DNA of 64,000 nucleotides from CF-162 sp963667205 (GTDB lineage: Bacteria; Chloroflexota; Dehalococcoidia; SM23-28-2; RBG-16-64-32). Position 1 is the stretch's first letter; each line of letters begins with the position of its first letter. Below are positions 45,580 through 54,515 of this stretch, in pieces. The notes beneath the pieces are model-generated. The model made no database searches. It worked only from the letters and a program-made list of their open reading frames with translations, and was not told where the DNA came from. The position numbers and the translations under genes were made by a program. Where the stretch lies: assembly GCA_963667205.1 (NCBI GenBank), contig OY762959.1, positions 1,488,001 through 1,552,000 of the forward strand, read 5' to 3'.

Positions 45580-48500
45580 TCAGCCGAAGTTGTGCGCTTC
45601 CGGCGCAATCGCCTGCGGCGTGGCGAGCGCCGTGATGCGGCGGGCGGCGACGTTGATCGTGTCGTCGCGGCGCTCCAGCGTGCCGTGGACGGTGACGAAC
45701 GGCTCGGCGCGCACCAGCGAGCGCTCGGCCTCGTAGAGGTTCGGGCGCACGATGATGTTGGCGAGCCCGAATTCGTCCTCGAGCAGGAGGAAGACGAAGC
45801 CTTTGGCGCTTCCCGGACGCTGCCGGCAGACGACCATTCCCGCCACCTGCACCGGCTTCCCGTCCGCCAAGCCCCCGAGCACGTGAGTGGGCGCGATCGC
45901 CTCGTTCAGGCCGGGCCTCAGGAACGCCATCGGGTGGTGGTTGGGCGACATGCCGAGGATCGTGTAGTCGGCGGTCATGCGGTCCCAGTCGGTCATCGGG
46001 CGCAGCGGCACCATGTCCTGCTCCACCGGCAACGCCAGCGCCAGCTGCCGCTCCGAGCGGCCCCGGTCCTCGGAGCGGTAGAGCAGACCGAGCTGCCAGA
46101 GCAGCTCCCGTCGCTCGAGGCCGAAGGAGTCGAAGGCCCCGCAGGCGATCAGGTTCTCCACGGCCTCGCGCTTGAGCTGCGTGCGCTCGAGGAAGTTGAA
46201 CAGCGAGCGAAACTCCCCGTTGCGCTCGCGCTCGGCCTCGACAGGTTGCGCGGCCTCTCTGCTCAACCCGCGCGTGTAGCGCAGACCGATGCGTACAGCG
46301 TCGCCCTCGATGCTGCAATCGGCTCTGCTTTCGTTGACGTCCGGCGGCAGGGCGTCGACGCTGTGGCGCTTGCCATCGTTGAGCAGCACGTGCGGGCCGT
46401 AGAAGCCCATGGGCTGGGCGTTGAACAGCGCGCAGAGGAACTCCGCCGGGTAGTACACCCGCAGCCACGAACTCTGGTAGGCAAGCAGGCCGAAGGCGGC
46501 CGCGTGCGACTTCGGGAAGCCAAACGCCGCGAAGCCGATGATCTTCTGGAAGACCGCCTCCGCCACCTCCAACGTGACGCCGTTCGCCAGGGCGCCCGCG
46601 ACGAACTCACCCTTCAGCTTCTCCAGCGCCTCTTGCGAGCGCTTGCGGCTCATCGCCCGGCGCAGGCTCTCGACCTGTCCGGCTGTGAACCCGGAGAGCG
46701 CCATCGCCACCTGCAGCACCTGCTCCTGGTAGATGATGACGCCCAGCGTCTCGCCCAGCACCGGCTCCAGCGACGGATGATCGTACGTCACCGGCTCGCG
46801 TCCCATGCGCCGCGCGATGTACGGGTTGACCGCGCCGCCGATGATCGGGCCGGGCCGGATGATCGCCACCTCGACGGTCAGGTCGTCCAGGCAGCGCGGC
46901 CGCACGCGCGGCAGAGTCTGCATCTGGGCGCGCGATTCGATCTGGAAGACACCCATCGTATCGGCCGCGCAGATCGTGTCGTAGACGCGCTCGTCGCCGA
47001 AGTCGATCCGCGAGAGGTCGATCCGCTTGCCGCGCGTCTCCTCGATGCGGTCGAGGCACTCGTCGACGGCGGAGAGCATCCCCAGCGCGAGGAAGTCGAT
47101 CTTGATCATGCGCGCGTCGTCCACCGAGTCCTTGTCCCACTGCATGAGCACGCGGCCTCCCATCGCCGACTGCTCCTGCGGCACGAGGTCGATCAGCGGC
47201 CGCGAGGAGATGACCATGCCGCCGACGTGCTGGCTGATGTGGCGCGGGAACCCGGCGATCTGCTCCACCAGGTCGGCCAGGTGGTGCCAGCCGCGCGCGC
47301 CGTTAGCGCCCAGCTTGTCGCGGTAGTGGGCCAGCCGCTCCATCTCCGCACGAACATCCTTCGCCGAGCCGCCTTCGCTCACTTTCGCGAGGCGATCAAG
47401 CTCGGCGGCGGGCAGGCCGAGCGCTTTGCCCACTTCACGCACCGCGCTGCGTATGCGATAAGTCGGGAACGTGGCGACGAGCCCGACGTGGTCTCTGCCG
47501 AAGTATTCGTAAACGCGCAGCATCAGCCGCTCCCGGATATCGCGCGGGAAATCGAGATCGATGTCCGGCACAGAAGCCATCTCCTTGTTCAGGAAGCGGC
47601 CGAGGAAGAGGTTGTTGGCGATCGGGTCGATGTGCGAGAGGCCGATCAAGTAGCAGATCACCGAACCGACGGACGATCCGCGGCCGCGCCCGGGCGGGCC
47701 GTGATAGGGCCGGCCTTTGAGTTCGTGGGCGACCTCCTCGGCCAGCTTCAGGATCTCGCGGTGGATGAGGAAGAAGCCGGAAAGGCCGTGCTTCTCGATG
47801 AGGCGCAGCTCCTCCTCGAGTCGTTCCTCGACCTCGGCGGTGAACTTCGGATAGCGCAGCACCGCCTCGCGCTGGCAGACTTGCCGCAGGTACGACTCCG
47901 GCGTCTCGCCCTCCGGCACCGGACGATCCGGGAAGCGGTAGTCAAGGTCGCGCGTGAGGTCGAACTGGCAGCGCTCGGCGATGCGCTCCGTGTTGGCGAG
48001 CGCCTCCGGCTGGTCGCGGAAGAGATCGCCCATCTCGGCGGCCGAACGCAGGTGGTACTGCGAATTCTCGCGGCGCTGGCGGTGCGAGGCGTCGAGGCTC
48101 TTGCGGCTCTTGATCGCCACGAGCACGTCCTGGAGCCGGTGCCGCTCCTGCCGGTGGTAGTGCACGTTGCCCGTCGCGACAACGCCGAGACCGAGGTGCT
48201 CCGCAAGTTCACCGAGGGCGCGGTTGCGCCGCGCATCGCCGTAGACGAGGTTGTTCTGCAGCTCAAGGAAGAAGTTCTCTTCGCCATACCAGCGTGCGTA
48301 GCGGCGCGCCGCCGCCTCGGCCTCCCTGTGGCGCCCCTCTGCCACCAGCGACGGCACCTCGCCGTGGCGGCAGCCGGAGAGAGCGATCAGCCCCTCCGTG
48401 TGTTGCACGAGCGAGTCCAGCTCGACGCGCGGCTCGCCCCGTTCGTGGTCCAGGTGGGCGTGCGTAAGCAGGCGGCAGAGGTTGGCATAGCCGCGCCCGT

Positions 48501-48756
48501 CCTCGCAGAGGAGCGTCAGGTGGTGATCAACCGGCCCGTCCGGGTTCGAAAGCGTGATCTCGGCGCCGCTGATCGGGCGGATACCCCAGGCCCGGGCGCA
48601 CTGGGCGAACTCCATCGCGCCGTGCAGACCGTCGTGGTCCGTCAGCGCCAGCGCCGTCTGCCCCAGCTCGCCCGCGCGCAGCACCAGCTCCTCGATGCGT
48701 GAGGCGCCGTCAAGGAAAGAGAAGTTGGAGTGGCAGTGCAGCTCCGTGTAGCTCAC
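45580..48756 (-). CDS. dnaE2: error-prone DNA polymerase DnaE2
   Basis: 1,058 residues from GTG 48756, which overlaps the preceding stop by 4 nt (GTGA). PHP domain at the N-terminus (YTELHCHSNFSFLDGAS, ALTDHDGLHGAMEF), then the C-family polymerase core with PGRGRGSSVGSVICYLIGL, VPDIDLDFPRDIRERLM (two catalytic Asp) and the third Asp in MQWDKDSVDDARMIKIDFL. The finger region is followed by HhH and OB domains. It lacks the beta-clamp-rich tail of replicative DnaE1. Translesion polymerase of the SOS mutasome together with ImuB. Confidence 0.95.
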   Translation of the reverse strand: MSYTELHCHSNFSFLDGASRIEELVLRAGELGQTALALTDHDGLHGAMEFAQCARAWGIRPISGAEITLSNPDGPVDHHLTLLCEDGRGYANLCRLLTHAHLDHERGEPRVELDSLVQHTEGLIALSGCRHGEVPSLVAEGRHREAEAAARRYARWYGEENFFLELQNNLVYGDARRNRALGELAEHLGLGVVATGNVHYHRQERHRLQDVLVAIKSRKSLDASHRQRRENSQYHLRSAAEMGDLFRDQPEALANTERIAERCQFDLTRDLDYRFPDRPVPEGETPESYLRQVCQREAVLRYPKFTAEVEERLEEELRLIEKHGLSGFFLIHREILKLAEEVAHELKGRPYHGPPGRGRGSSVGSVICYLIGLSHIDPIANNLFLGRFLNKEMASVPDIDLDFPRDIRERLMLRVYEYFGRDHVGLVATFPTYRIRSAVREVGKALGLPAAELDRLAKVSEGGSAKDVRAEMERLAHYRDKLGANGARGWHHLADLVEQIAGFPRHISQHVGGMVISSRPLIDLVPQEQSAMGGRVLMQWDKDSVDDARMIKIDFLALGMLSAVDECLDRIEETRGKRIDLSRIDFGDERVYDTICAADTMGVFQIESRAQMQTLPRVRPRCLDDLTVEVAIIRPGPIIGGAVNPYIARRMGREPVTYDHPSLEPVLGETLGVIIYQEQVLQVAMALSGFTAGQVESLRRAMSRKRSQEALEKLKGEFVAGALANGVTLEVAEAVFQKIIGFAAFGFPKSHAAAFGLLAYQSSWLRVYYPAEFLCALFNAQPMGFYGPHVLLNDGKRHSVDALPPDVNESRADCSIEGDAVRIGLRYTRGLSREAAQPVEAERERNGEFRSLFNFLERTQLKREAVENLIACGAFDSFGLERRELLWQLGLLYRSEDRGRSERQLALALPVEQDMVPLRPMTDWDRMTADYTILGMSPNHHPMAFLRPGLNEAIAPTHVLGGLADGKPVQVAGMVVCRQRPGSAKGFVFLLLEDEFGLANIIVRPNLYEAERSLVRAEPFVTVHGTLERRDDTINVAARRITALATPQAIAPEAHNFG

Positions 48757-49067
48757 CCGGTATACGCCTGCTTGTACCAGCGACCGCGGACGACATCGCG
48801 ATAGACGTCGAGGGCGCAACCGTTCTCCAGGAACAAGCGCCAGTAGACCCGGCTCACAGGCTGGTCACGCCACCACTCATCGTCGATGCGCCACGTCTCA
48901 AGGACCGACTCAACGGCGCAGCGATAGGCGGCGAGATGAACGCCCACGGGCACGCCGTTCGCGTCCGCATCGACTTCCAGCGGCTGCGGGCTGTTGAGCG
49001 GGCGTAACCGGCCCGCTGTTAGTTCAGGTCTTCCAGCGCCGCGCGCCGTTCTGGTATCCGTGACCAC
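48753..49067 (-). CDS. DUF6504 family small protein of the mutasome operon
   Basis: 104 residues if it begins at GTG 49067, inside the end of imuB by 49 nt; the conserved part starts near RPLNSPQPLEVDADANGVPV. The core WRIDDEWWRDQPVSRVYWRL and the end YRDVVRGRWYKQAYTG match the DUF6504 domain, which in other bacteria lies at the end of ImuB or as a separate gene next to it. It overlaps dnaE2 by 4 nt, so all three are coupled. Function unknown; likely a scaffold or ImuB accessory. Confidence 0.8.
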   Translation of the reverse strand: MVTDTRTARGAGRPELTAGRLRPLNSPQPLEVDADANGVPVGVHLAAYRCAVESVLETWRIDDEWWRDQPVSRVYWRLFLENGCALDVYRDVVRGRWYKQAYTG

Positions 49068-50185
49068 GGCTCCACCTCCACTATGCGTCCGATCGCTGGC
49101 TTTCCGTTGGCGCCCAGGTGGCGCGCGGCCTCCTCCACCTGCCGCCGCAGCTTGCCCTTGCTTTCGAAGAGCGCTGCCTGCTTGCCGGACTCACCGCTGA
49201 GCCCCACCAGCTCGATCTCCAGCTCCTCCACCGGGCGTTCCGGTGGACGGCGCGTGACCGCCGTCTTGATCACGAACCACGCCGCTTTCGGGTCGGCCAG
49301 CGCCTCCCGGAAGGCGACCGGCAGCTCCCAGGCGCCGCCGCCGTCCAGGGCCGCGCGGGCCACCGCCTTGCGCACCCAGCGTCCCTGCCGCGAATCGTCG
49401 CCGTAGGCTGCATGCGTCAGACGCTCGAGCCCGGCGAGGATCGCCTCCAGGGCAACGGCAGGCGCCGGCATCTCCAGCCGGCGGACTACGCTGCTCTCCG
49501 TCGCGCGCGGGACGAGCGGTTCGTCGTCGGTGCCCTGGGCCAGCTCCCAGCAGCGCTTTCCCTGCGGGCCGAACTGCTGCTGAAAAGCGCCCAGCAGCAG
49601 CGCGGCGATGTCGCCGATCGCCTCCAGACCCAGCAGCTTGAGCCGCCAGAGCATCGCCTCGTCGACGGGCAGGTAGGTGCAGGGCAGCGGCGCCAGTAGC
49701 GCGCGCTCCTCGCCCGCGGGCACGACCTTCGCGATGCCCGGCCGCACAGTAGCAGCGGCGACGCGGGCGGCGAACTTGCCGCCGGCGACGCCAACGCCGG
49801 CCATGAACCCGAGCCTCCTGTGCAACGAAGCGATCAGGCCATCCGCGAACGGTTGCGCTTCCACGGCAAGACCGGCGAGCGAAAGGTACGCCAGGCCGGG
49901 ATCGCCCGGCTCCACCTCCGGGCTCAGCTCACCCAGCAGGCCGAACACCTCCTCGAAGCGGCGGCCGTAGTGTGCGCCGTCCGGCGGCAACACGACTGCG
50001 CTGTGCGAGAGCGCGATCGCCTCGCTCATGCGCATGCCGGTGCGGATGCCAACGGTCTCGGCGCCGAGGGAGCAGTCGAGCACGCGGGCGTCGCCGATCA
50101 GGACGAGGCGGCTGCCGATCTCCTTGCGGCGTTGGCGCTCGGCCTCGACCATGAAGCGAGGGATGTAAACGCAGGCGATGCTCAC
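49019..50185 (-). CDS. imuB: ImuB, catalytically inactive Y-family polymerase-like protein
   Basis: 388 residues. It begins MSIACVYIPRFMVEAERQRR and has the Y-family palm and fingers (GMRMSEAIALSHSAVVLPPD), but where Pol IV has the SxDE catalytic pair the sequence is GLAYLSLAGLAVEA, so no carboxylates are available. The little-finger region and a C-terminal part with GESGKQAALFESKGKLRRQ follow, which may include the clamp-binding segment. ImuB is the adaptor that brings DnaE2 to the clamp. No imuA or SulA-like gene is nearby. The promoter carries an SOS box. Confidence 0.93.
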   Translation of the reverse strand: MSIACVYIPRFMVEAERQRRKEIGSRLVLIGDARVLDCSLGAETVGIRTGMRMSEAIALSHSAVVLPPDGAHYGRRFEEVFGLLGELSPEVEPGDPGLAYLSLAGLAVEAQPFADGLIASLHRRLGFMAGVGVAGGKFAARVAAATVRPGIAKVVPAGEERALLAPLPCTYLPVDEAMLWRLKLLGLEAIGDIAALLLGAFQQQFGPQGKRCWELAQGTDDEPLVPRATESSVVRRLEMPAPAVALEAILAGLERLTHAAYGDDSRQGRWVRKAVARAALDGGGAWELPVAFREALADPKAAWFVIKTAVTRRPPERPVEELEIELVGLSGESGKQAALFESKGKLRRQVEEAARHLGANGKPAIGRIVEVEPWSRIPERRAALEDLN

Positions 50186-50208
50186 CGGGACGACCTCATG
50201 GGAGGTAC

Positions 50209-50237
50209 AGAATAGAACGAGTGTTCTATATTGTCAA
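50209..50237 (-). promoter_or_regulatory. imuB promoter with embedded LexA (SOS) box
   Basis: On the minus strand TTGACA (50237-50232) and TATTCT (50214-50209) are exactly 17 nt apart. Inside the spacer and touching the -10 lies the perfect palindrome TAGAAC-ACTC-GTTCTA (50213-50228), which contains GAAC-N4-GTTC, the Gram-positive/Chloroflexota-type LexA consensus. LexA bound here would block RNA polymerase, so the ImuB-DUF6504-DnaE2 operon should be damage-inducible. Confidence 0.85.
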
Positions 50238-50262
50238 TCACTAAACTGCCCCGCCGCGACTC

Positions 50263-50281
50263 TTGACACCCGCAGTGCCAC
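50263..50281. promoter_or_regulatory. operator candidate TTGACAC-N5-GTGCCAC upstream of tetR
   Basis: An imperfect dyad 17 bp before the TetR start. The same pattern, TTGACAC-N5-GTGCCAT, recurs at 53216-53234 in the promoter between the sulfatase and the DUF1330 gene, about 3 kb away. That spacing and position suggest a TetR autoregulatory site and a target site. Confidence 0.45.
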
Positions 50282-50297
50282 AACCGACTCTTGCACC

Positions 50298-50897
50298 ATG
50301 ACTGAAGCCACAGCCGTGGACGGCCGCCGCGCCGGACGCGAACGCAACCGTGACGCCGTCGCCGATGCGCTGCTCGACTTCTACCAGGAAGGCATCATCA
50401 GCCCCGGCGCGCAGGACGTCGCCGACCGCTCTGGCGTCTCGCGGCGCTCCCTCTTCCGCTACTTCGACGACATGGACGAGCTCTGCCGCGTGGCGATCGA
50501 CCGGCAGAACGCGCGCGTCAGTCACCTGTTCGAGATCGAAGGCCTGGGCGAAGGCCCGCTGGCGGCGCGCATCGACGGCATCGTCCGGCAGCGGACGCAG
50601 CTCTTCGAGACGATCGCGCCGGTCGCCCGCATCGCCCGCCTGCGCGCACCCTTCCAGCCGATCATCGCCGAAGAGCTTGCCCGCAACGCGACGCTCCTGC
50701 GGGCACAGCTCGCCCGCCAGTTCGCCCGGGAGCTGGACGCCCTGTCCCCGGCCGCTCGCAGCGAGACGCTGGCCGCCGCCGACGTCGTCGCCTCGTTCGA
50801 GTCGTTCGACCTGCTGCGGCGCGCCCAGAGCCTCTTGCTCGATGACGTCGCCGGAGCGATGCGCCGAGGCCTGGCAGCGCTGCTCGCTACTCCGTAG
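50298..50897 (+). CDS. TetR/AcrR-family transcriptional regulator
   Basis: 199 residues from ATG 50298; an extended frame upstream would cross the SOS promoter. The N-terminal helix-turn-helix is RDAVADALLDFYQEG, AQDVADRSGVSRRSLFRYFDDMDEL, a canonical TetR HTH. The C-terminal ligand domain is all-helical and not assignable. It converges on the sulfatase gene with an 11-nt overlap. A shared dyad at 50263 and 53216 makes the sulfatase/DUF1330 promoter its probable target. Confidence 0.92.
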   Translation: MTEATAVDGRRAGRERNRDAVADALLDFYQEGIISPGAQDVADRSGVSRRSLFRYFDDMDELCRVAIDRQNARVSHLFEIEGLGEGPLAARIDGIVRQRTQLFETIAPVARIARLRAPFQPIIAEELARNATLLRAQLARQFARELDALSPAARSETLAAADVVASFESFDLLRRAQSLLLDDVAGAMRRGLAALLATP

Positions 50898-53148
50898 CCA
50901 GTTCGGTGCGCGCCGTCGCCGCGACGTCCGCTGACCGGCGCCGGCTGCGCAGGCGGAACGTCACCTTCTCCAACCGGCCCGTGAAGGCAAACGGCGGCTC
51001 GTAGTCATCGACGACCGGCGAGAGTGCGTTCTGCCCGAGGTCCATCCCCGTCGAGCCCAGCATCCGCACGACCGGCGAGACCTCGGCTGAGCCAACGTCC
51101 GTGCCGTCGATCGCGATCGTCAGCGTGCCGCTGGGCACACCGCGGTCAAAGCGCGCCTCGAGCCGGTGCGCACCGGGCGCGAGCGCGGCGCTGGAGACGG
51201 CGCGGTGGTGCCGGCCCAAGGCGTTGTAGTCGAACTGGAGCTTGCCGTCCTTGACGAAGAACGTGTGCCCGACGTTGTGACCGCCGCGCGCGTAAAGCAC
51301 GCCCTCGCAGCCGGACTCCGGTACCTCGACCTCGCAAGCGATCGACCAGGAACGTCCGCCCAGCGCCGGACAGGCGTCGGCCGGGATGTGCGAGATCGGC
51401 GGCGTGTAGACGTACTCGTCGACGGAGTGGGGCGTTCCGGGCCGCGGCGCGCCGCCAAACAGCTCGATGTTGCGGTCATCCAGGGGCAGCACGCCGTTGG
51501 CCTCGGCCTCCGCCCACCAGGCGTCGACCAGCTCCTTCAGCTTCTCGGGGTGCTCCTTCGCCAGATCGTGGCACTCGGAGAAGTCCTCCGCCAGATTGTA
51601 GAGCGACCACTCCTCCGTCTCGAAGTCCGTTCCCTTCGTGTGGTACGTCACCGCCTTCCAGCCGTCCTTCCAGAGGCCGCGGTGCCCGAACTGCTCGAAG
51701 TACTGGATGTGCCGCCTCGTCGGCTCGCCCGAAGCGTCCCACGTGTAGGCGATGCTCTCGCCGTGGAGCGGGATCTGCTCGTGGCCGTTCAGCTCCGCCG
51801 GCAGCTCAACGCCCGTGACATCGAGCACCGTCGGCGTCAGATCGGTCACGTGGCAGAACTGATCGCGCACGCCGCCGGTCTGCTTGATCCGCTTCGGCCA
51901 GTGGATGATAAGCGGGTCGCGGACGCCGCCGCCGTACGTGTTCTGCTTGTACCAGCGCAGCGGTGTGTTCCCCACCTGCGACCAGCCCCACGGGATGTTG
52001 CTGAGGGAGTGCGGGCCGCCGATGTCGTCCAGCCGGTTGGTGACGATATCGTCGATGTCCTCGCTCACCAGGTTGAAGAAGCTCCATTCGTTCATCACAC
52101 CCTGCGGGCCACCCTCCTGGCTAGCGCCGTTGTCGGAGAGCACCATAAGGAGCGTGTCCTCAAGGAGTCCCTGCGACTCCAGGTAGGCGACGAGGCGCCC
52201 GATCTGCGCATCCGTGTGCTCGAGGAAGCCTGCGAACGCCTCCTGCAGCCGCACGGCGAATATCTGCTCGTTCGCCGGCATCTCGTCCCAGGCCAGCACG
52301 CCGGGGTTGCGCGGAGCCAGCATCGTCGCTTCCGGCGCGAGGCCAAGCTTCTTCTGGCTGGCGAACCAAGCCTCGCGGGTCTTGTCCCAGCCGTCGTCGA
52401 AGTGGCCGCGGTACTTCTCGCGGTACTCCCGCGGCGATTGGTGCGGTGCGTGCGTGGCGCCGAACGCCAGGTGGAGGAAGAACGGCCGGTCGGGACGCAC
52501 CGACTTGAGATCGCGGATCATGCCGATCGACTGATCGACGAGGTCCTCGGAAACGTGGTATCCGTCGTCGGGGCCGCCCGGCGGCAGGATGTGGTGGTTG
52601 TCGGCCGTCAGCTCCGGGTAGAACTGGTCCGTCTCACCCTGCAGAAAGCCGTAGAAGCGGTCGAAGCCCTTCTGCAGCGGCCAGTGGTCGTGCGGGCCGG
52701 CGGCGCTACACTCGATCATCGGCGCCAGGTGCCACTTACCGGTGGAGTACGTCGCGTACCCGGCCGTGCGCAGCAGCTCAGCCACTGTGGCCGCGCGCGG
52801 CGTGATGCCGCCGCGCATGTGCGGGAATCCGGTATTGAAGTTGGACACGCCGCGCATGCCCACCGCGTGGTGATTGCGCCCCGTCAGCAGGCAGGCACGC
52901 GAGGGCGAGCAGAGCGCCGTCGTGTGGAAGTTGGAGTAACGGACGCCGTTCGCGGCGAGACGATCGATGTTCGGCGTCTCGATCGTCGATCCGTAGCAGC
53001 CGAAGTGCGCGAAGCCGGTATCGTCGAGGACGATCATCACGATGTTGGGTGCCGCGGCCGGCGGTCGGGCAGGCGCCGGCCACCACGGCTCGGAGTCAGC
53101 CAGCGTACGGCCGATCTTGCCCTCGAATCCTGGTTCGCTGTCGCTCAT
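50887..53148 (-). CDS. arylsulfatase (formylglycine-type)
   Basis: 753 residues, cytoplasmic (no signal peptide). The formylglycine site is Cys80 in CSPSRACLLTGR, with metal ligands Asp42 and Asp43 (VLDDTGFAHFG) and Asp/Asn in MVLSDNGAS, and GKWHL. The catalytic domain ends near residue 560; the last 190 or so form a beta-sandwich (LamG-like) seen in long bacterial arylsulfatases. GGAGGAGG precedes ATG. Needs an FGE enzyme encoded elsewhere. Likely cleaves sulfate esters of organic compounds. It starts divergently from the DUF1330 gene, sharing a regulatory region. Confidence 0.94.
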   Translation of the reverse strand: MSDSEPGFEGKIGRTLADSEPWWPAPARPPAAAPNIVMIVLDDTGFAHFGCYGSTIETPNIDRLAANGVRYSNFHTTALCSPSRACLLTGRNHHAVGMRGVSNFNTGFPHMRGGITPRAATVAELLRTAGYATYSTGKWHLAPMIECSAAGPHDHWPLQKGFDRFYGFLQGETDQFYPELTADNHHILPPGGPDDGYHVSEDLVDQSIGMIRDLKSVRPDRPFFLHLAFGATHAPHQSPREYREKYRGHFDDGWDKTREAWFASQKKLGLAPEATMLAPRNPGVLAWDEMPANEQIFAVRLQEAFAGFLEHTDAQIGRLVAYLESQGLLEDTLLMVLSDNGASQEGGPQGVMNEWSFFNLVSEDIDDIVTNRLDDIGGPHSLSNIPWGWSQVGNTPLRWYKQNTYGGGVRDPLIIHWPKRIKQTGGVRDQFCHVTDLTPTVLDVTGVELPAELNGHEQIPLHGESIAYTWDASGEPTRRHIQYFEQFGHRGLWKDGWKAVTYHTKGTDFETEEWSLYNLAEDFSECHDLAKEHPEKLKELVDAWWAEAEANGVLPLDDRNIELFGGAPRPGTPHSVDEYVYTPPISHIPADACPALGGRSWSIACEVEVPESGCEGVLYARGGHNVGHTFFVKDGKLQFDYNALGRHHRAVSSAALAPGAHRLEARFDRGVPSGTLTIAIDGTDVGSAEVSPVVRMLGSTGMDLGQNALSPVVDDYEPPFAFTGRLEKVTFRLRSRRRSADVAATARTELATE

Positions 53149-53205
53149 ATTGGCCTCCTCCGGCGTTTCGGGCGCTCCGTCTTTCTATCGTCTGCGGCAG
53201 GCAGT

Positions 53206-53243
53206 TGTCAAGATGTTGACACTGCGAGTGCCATGTCTATACT
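53206..53243 (+). promoter_or_regulatory. sigma-70 promoter with overlapping dyads for the DUF1330 gene
   Basis: TTGACA (53216-53221) and TATACT (53238-53243), 16 nt apart, form a near-consensus promoter 55 bp before the DUF1330 start. The -35 is half of the perfect inverted repeat TGTCAA-GATG-TTGACA (53206-53221), and TTGACAC-N5-GTGCCAT (53216-53234) repeats the tetR-upstream dyad. A repressor bound here would cover the promoter and could also affect the divergent sulfatase gene. Confidence 0.6.
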
Positions 53244-53298
53244 GTGGCGAGCACGCAGCGAGCGGCTAGCAGCCGAACGACCTCAGAGGAGGCGCCCC

Positions 53299-53694
53299 AT
53301 GACGATCTACCCAACTCCCGAGCAGTTCCAGGAGCTGATGAACGGCCCGCAGGACACGCCCGTCGTTATGCTCAACCTGCTGCGCTTCAAGCCGAAAGCC
53401 GACGCCTCGCACGAAGGTGACACCGGACAGGAGGCCTACGGGCGCTACGTCGCGGAGATGCGCAAGTTCGTCGAGTCCAAGGGCGGGCGCTTCGTCTGGG
53501 CCGGCCGCGTCGACTCGCAGCTGATTGGTGAGGGCGGCGAGGGGTTCCACGTCGTCGGCCTCGTCGAATACCCCTCGCGCGCGGCGTTCGCGAAGATCGC
53601 CCAGGACCCGTTCGTCACCGAGAACATCGGCAAGCACCGCGCCGCCGGCCTCGAAATGCAGTGGCTGATCGCGATGACGGAAGCTGGCCTGTGA
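53299..53694 (+). CDS. DUF1330 family protein
   Basis: 131 residues of the dimeric alpha-beta barrel type: TPVVMLNLLRFKPKA, then YVAEMRKFVESKGGRFVWAGRVDSQLIG and EYPSRAAFAKIAQDPF, as in DUF1330. AGAGGAGG lies 10 nt before the ATG at 53299. It overlaps the following enoyl-CoA hydratase gene by GTGA. Function unknown; such proteins often accompany degradative enzymes. First gene of an operon through the haloalkane dehalogenase. Confidence 0.88.
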   Translation: MTIYPTPEQFQELMNGPQDTPVVMLNLLRFKPKADASHEGDTGQEAYGRYVAEMRKFVESKGGRFVWAGRVDSQLIGEGGEGFHVVGLVEYPSRAAFAKIAQDPFVTENIGKHRAAGLEMQWLIAMTEAGL

Positions 53695-54495
53695 CAGAAT
53701 CGGCGGCTGCCCCCGCACCGCTGCTACTCGATCGCGATGGCGGCGTGGCGATCCTCGCGATCAACGACCCGCCCCGCAACCGGCTCGGCCTGGAGCTTAT
53801 GGACGAGCTGGAAAAACAGGTCGCTGCGCTGGCCGCCGACACGTCCGTCCGCGCGGTCCTGCTCCGCGGCGCCGGCGAGGAGCACTTCTCCGTCGGCATG
53901 GACCTGAAGTAGCTCCCCGAGGGCATCCGCAGGATGGGCGGCATCGACGCCGTCCTGGACCAGCGGCTGCGCGTCCTCGCCGCGATCGAGGGCATGGAAA
54001 ACGCCCTCGGTCGCCGTCATGTGTGGCTGCTGCCTCGGCGGCGGGCTGGAGCTGCCGCTGGCCTGCCACTTCCGCGTCGCCGCCGCCGAAGGCGCACAGA
54101 TCGGCCTGCCCGAGCTCGACCTGGGTACGGTGCCGGCCTGGGGCGGGACGGCGCGCCTCACACGCCGCATCGGCCGCGACCACACGCTCGACATGATCCT
54201 GCGCGCGAAGAAGATTTCCGGGCCAGAGGCGCTCCGGATCGGCCTCGTGCACGAGGTCTGGCCGAACGCCGAACTGCAGCAACGCGCGCTGGACCTCGCG
54301 AAAGAGCTGGCGGCGGGCCCGTCGATCGCCGTCGCCGGTGCACTCAGGTCTGTCGTCGGCGCCGGCGAGGAGTCGCTCGAAGAGGCACTCGCTGAAGAGC
54401 GACGCGCCGTCCTACGGACGATGGGGACGAAGGATCAGGCCGAAGGGATGCAGGCATTTCTCGAAAAGCGCAAGCCGAACTTCACCGGAGAATGA
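53691..54495 (+). pseudogene. enoyl-CoA hydratase with in-frame TAG and a frameshift
   Basis: GTG 53691 starts LLLDRDGGVAILAINDPPRN and runs to VGMDLK, where a TAG (53910-53912) interrupts; LPEGIRRMGGIDAVLDQRL continues in frame. At AAAA (53998-54001) one base is missing and the next frame continues TPSVAVMCGCCLGGGLELPL, RVAAAEGAQIGLPELDLGTV, ending KRKPNFTGE. Restored, it is a normal crotonase of about 268 residues. The amber sits where a Gln (CAG) would be natural. Two independent lesions favour loss of function, or a poor-quality patch of assembly. Confidence 0.85.
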
Positions 54496-54515
54496 CCGCG
54501 ACAAGGAGGAGGCAG

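Noticed and set aside
45592..48702. Plus-strand frame of 1,036 codons antisense to dnaE2
   Set aside because: High-GC third positions of the true gene keep the opposite frame open; its product is Arg/Ala/His/Asp-rich without any domain, while dnaE2 has all catalytic motifs.
51166..53298. Long plus-strand frame antisense to the sulfatase, merging into DUF1330
   Set aside because: Low-complexity product with no motif; only the part from ATG 53299, with ribosome site and promoter, is real.
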